Assembly: GCF_005405925.1 (NCBI RefSeq)
Contig: NZ_BJHV01000001.1
Span: forward strand, 248,001 to 312,000
Direction: 5' to 3'
Source of the DNA: Streptomyces antimycoticus
GTDB lineage: Bacteria > Actinomycetota > Actinomycetes > Streptomycetales > Streptomycetaceae
DNA: 64,000 bases
The notes beneath the pieces are model-generated. The model was not told the DNA's origin, did no database searches, and saw only the letters and a list, made by a program, of their open reading frames with translations. The translations under genes and the position numbers were made by a program. The stretch's first letter is position 1, and each line of letters opens with the position of its first letter. Positions 63,558-64,000 of this stretch are shown here, piece by piece.

Positions 63558-64000
63558 ATGTCCGACGCCGCCATCGTCTGCTCGAACCTCTCCTTCGCCT
63601 GGCCCGACGACACCCCGGTCTTCCACGACCTGTCCTTCACCGTGAACCCCGGCCGTACGGGCCTGGTCGCCCCCAACGGCTCCGGCAAGAGCACCCTGCT
63701 CAAACTGATCGCCGGCGAACTCAAGCCCGCCACCGGCGCGGTGTCCGTCGGCGGCACCGTGGGCTACCTCCCGCAGAGCCTCCCCCTGACCGGCGATCTC
63801 ACGGTCGCCGAGGTGCTCGGGGTCGACGAGGTGATCCGCGCCCTGGACGCCGTCGAGTCCGGCGACGTCGGCGAGGAGCACTTCACCGCCATCGGCGACG
63901 ACTGGGACATCGAGGAGCGCACCCACGCCCAGCTCGGCCGCCTGGGCCTGGCCGACCTCGCCCTGGACCGCAGCCTGAGCACGCTCAGCGGCGGCCAGGT
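63558..64000 (+). CDS. ABC-F family ATPase (5' part, runs off the window)
   Basis: ATG 63558 starts an ABC-F protein. Walker A lies in GLVAPNGSGKST (residues 35-46), a Q-loop in VGYLPQSLPL, and the first signature LSTLSGGQ is at the window edge. No membrane domain is present. ABC-F proteins bind the ribosomal E-site and either tune translation or give resistance to ribosome-targeting antibiotics. The long leader with a short ORF favours the latter. Only 147 codons are visible. Confidence 0.9.
   Translation, partial: MSDAAIVCSNLSFAWPDDTPVFHDLSFTVNPGRTGLVAPNGSGKSTLLKLIAGELKPATGAVSVGGTVGYLPQSLPLTGDLTVAEVLGVDEVIRALDAVESGDVGEEHFTAIGDDWDIEERTHAQLGRLGLADLALDRSLSTLSGGQ

Overview
The window is high-GC actinobacterial DNA that looks like a Streptomyces (or close relative) chromosome arm. 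The support is the gene families present: paired GAF-ANTAR and ANTAR proteins, a PRC-barrel protein, three DUF5994 paralogues, an SCO5389-family protein, a tannase-type esterase and a histidine-rich zinc-locus protein. No rRNA, tRNA or CRISPR array was seen. Two features dominate. First, many mobile elements and gene stumps are joined end to end. Second, more than twenty otherwise intact genes carry a single-base frameshift, and most are repaired by adding one G or C to a short homopolymer. Many entries typed as pseudogene may therefore be sequence errors; true fusion-junction remnants are marked separately.

Layout. 0.4-5.9 kb: amidohydrolase, methyltransferase, cupin, PIG-L deacetylase, a WD40 stump ending at IS21-type end repeats, then a divergent HxlR regulator/quinone oxidoreductase pair with a clear operator. 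6.0-8.5 kb: an IS21-family element (istA, istB). 9.5-18.6 kb: a TetR regulator divergent from an acyl-CoA cluster (SDR, NDP-forming acyl-CoA synthetase, acyl-CoA dehydrogenase, enoyl-CoA hydratase) and an NCS1 permease interrupted by an IS701-family element flanked by CTAG. 18.7-21.3 kb: a lone ATP-grasp ligase of lower GC behind a CRP-like palindrome, two gene stumps joined tail to tail, and a coupled pair of unknown small genes.

21.9-31.6 kb: a stress-signalling block with two ANTAR-only proteins around a PRC-barrel protein, two GAF-ANTAR proteins, a GNAT-like protein, two STAS proteins, a slipin, three DUF5994 proteins, a CsbD-like protein and small membrane proteins. Two DUF5994 genes share a 5' leader that can form alternative hairpins. 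31.7-36.2 kb: nested ISL3 and IS5-type elements. 36.2-39.8 kb: dctA and prpF transcribed away from a LysR regulator. 40.0-41.8 kb: three tandem broken copies of one integrase-type transposase.

42.0-51.7 kb: a probable zinc locus, with a permease/TIGR03943 pair, an SCO5389-family protein with a CooC-like ATPase, a divergent znuA-znuC-znuB-znuB operon behind two Zur-like boxes, a protein that is 27% histidine, and a Y4yA-like PLP enzyme. 52.2-55.9 kb: an arsenic locus (ArsR, ACR3, two arsC) with repeated operators. 55.9-58.0 kb: a mosaic of gene fragments (trxB, IS1380, amidohydrolase, TetR, GH9, P450, dienelactone hydrolase). 58.1-64.0 kb: SDR with TetR, tannase/feruloyl esterase, a cytochrome b plus Tat-exported molybdopterin oxidoreductase pair, and the start of an ABC-F gene behind a leader with a short upstream ORF.
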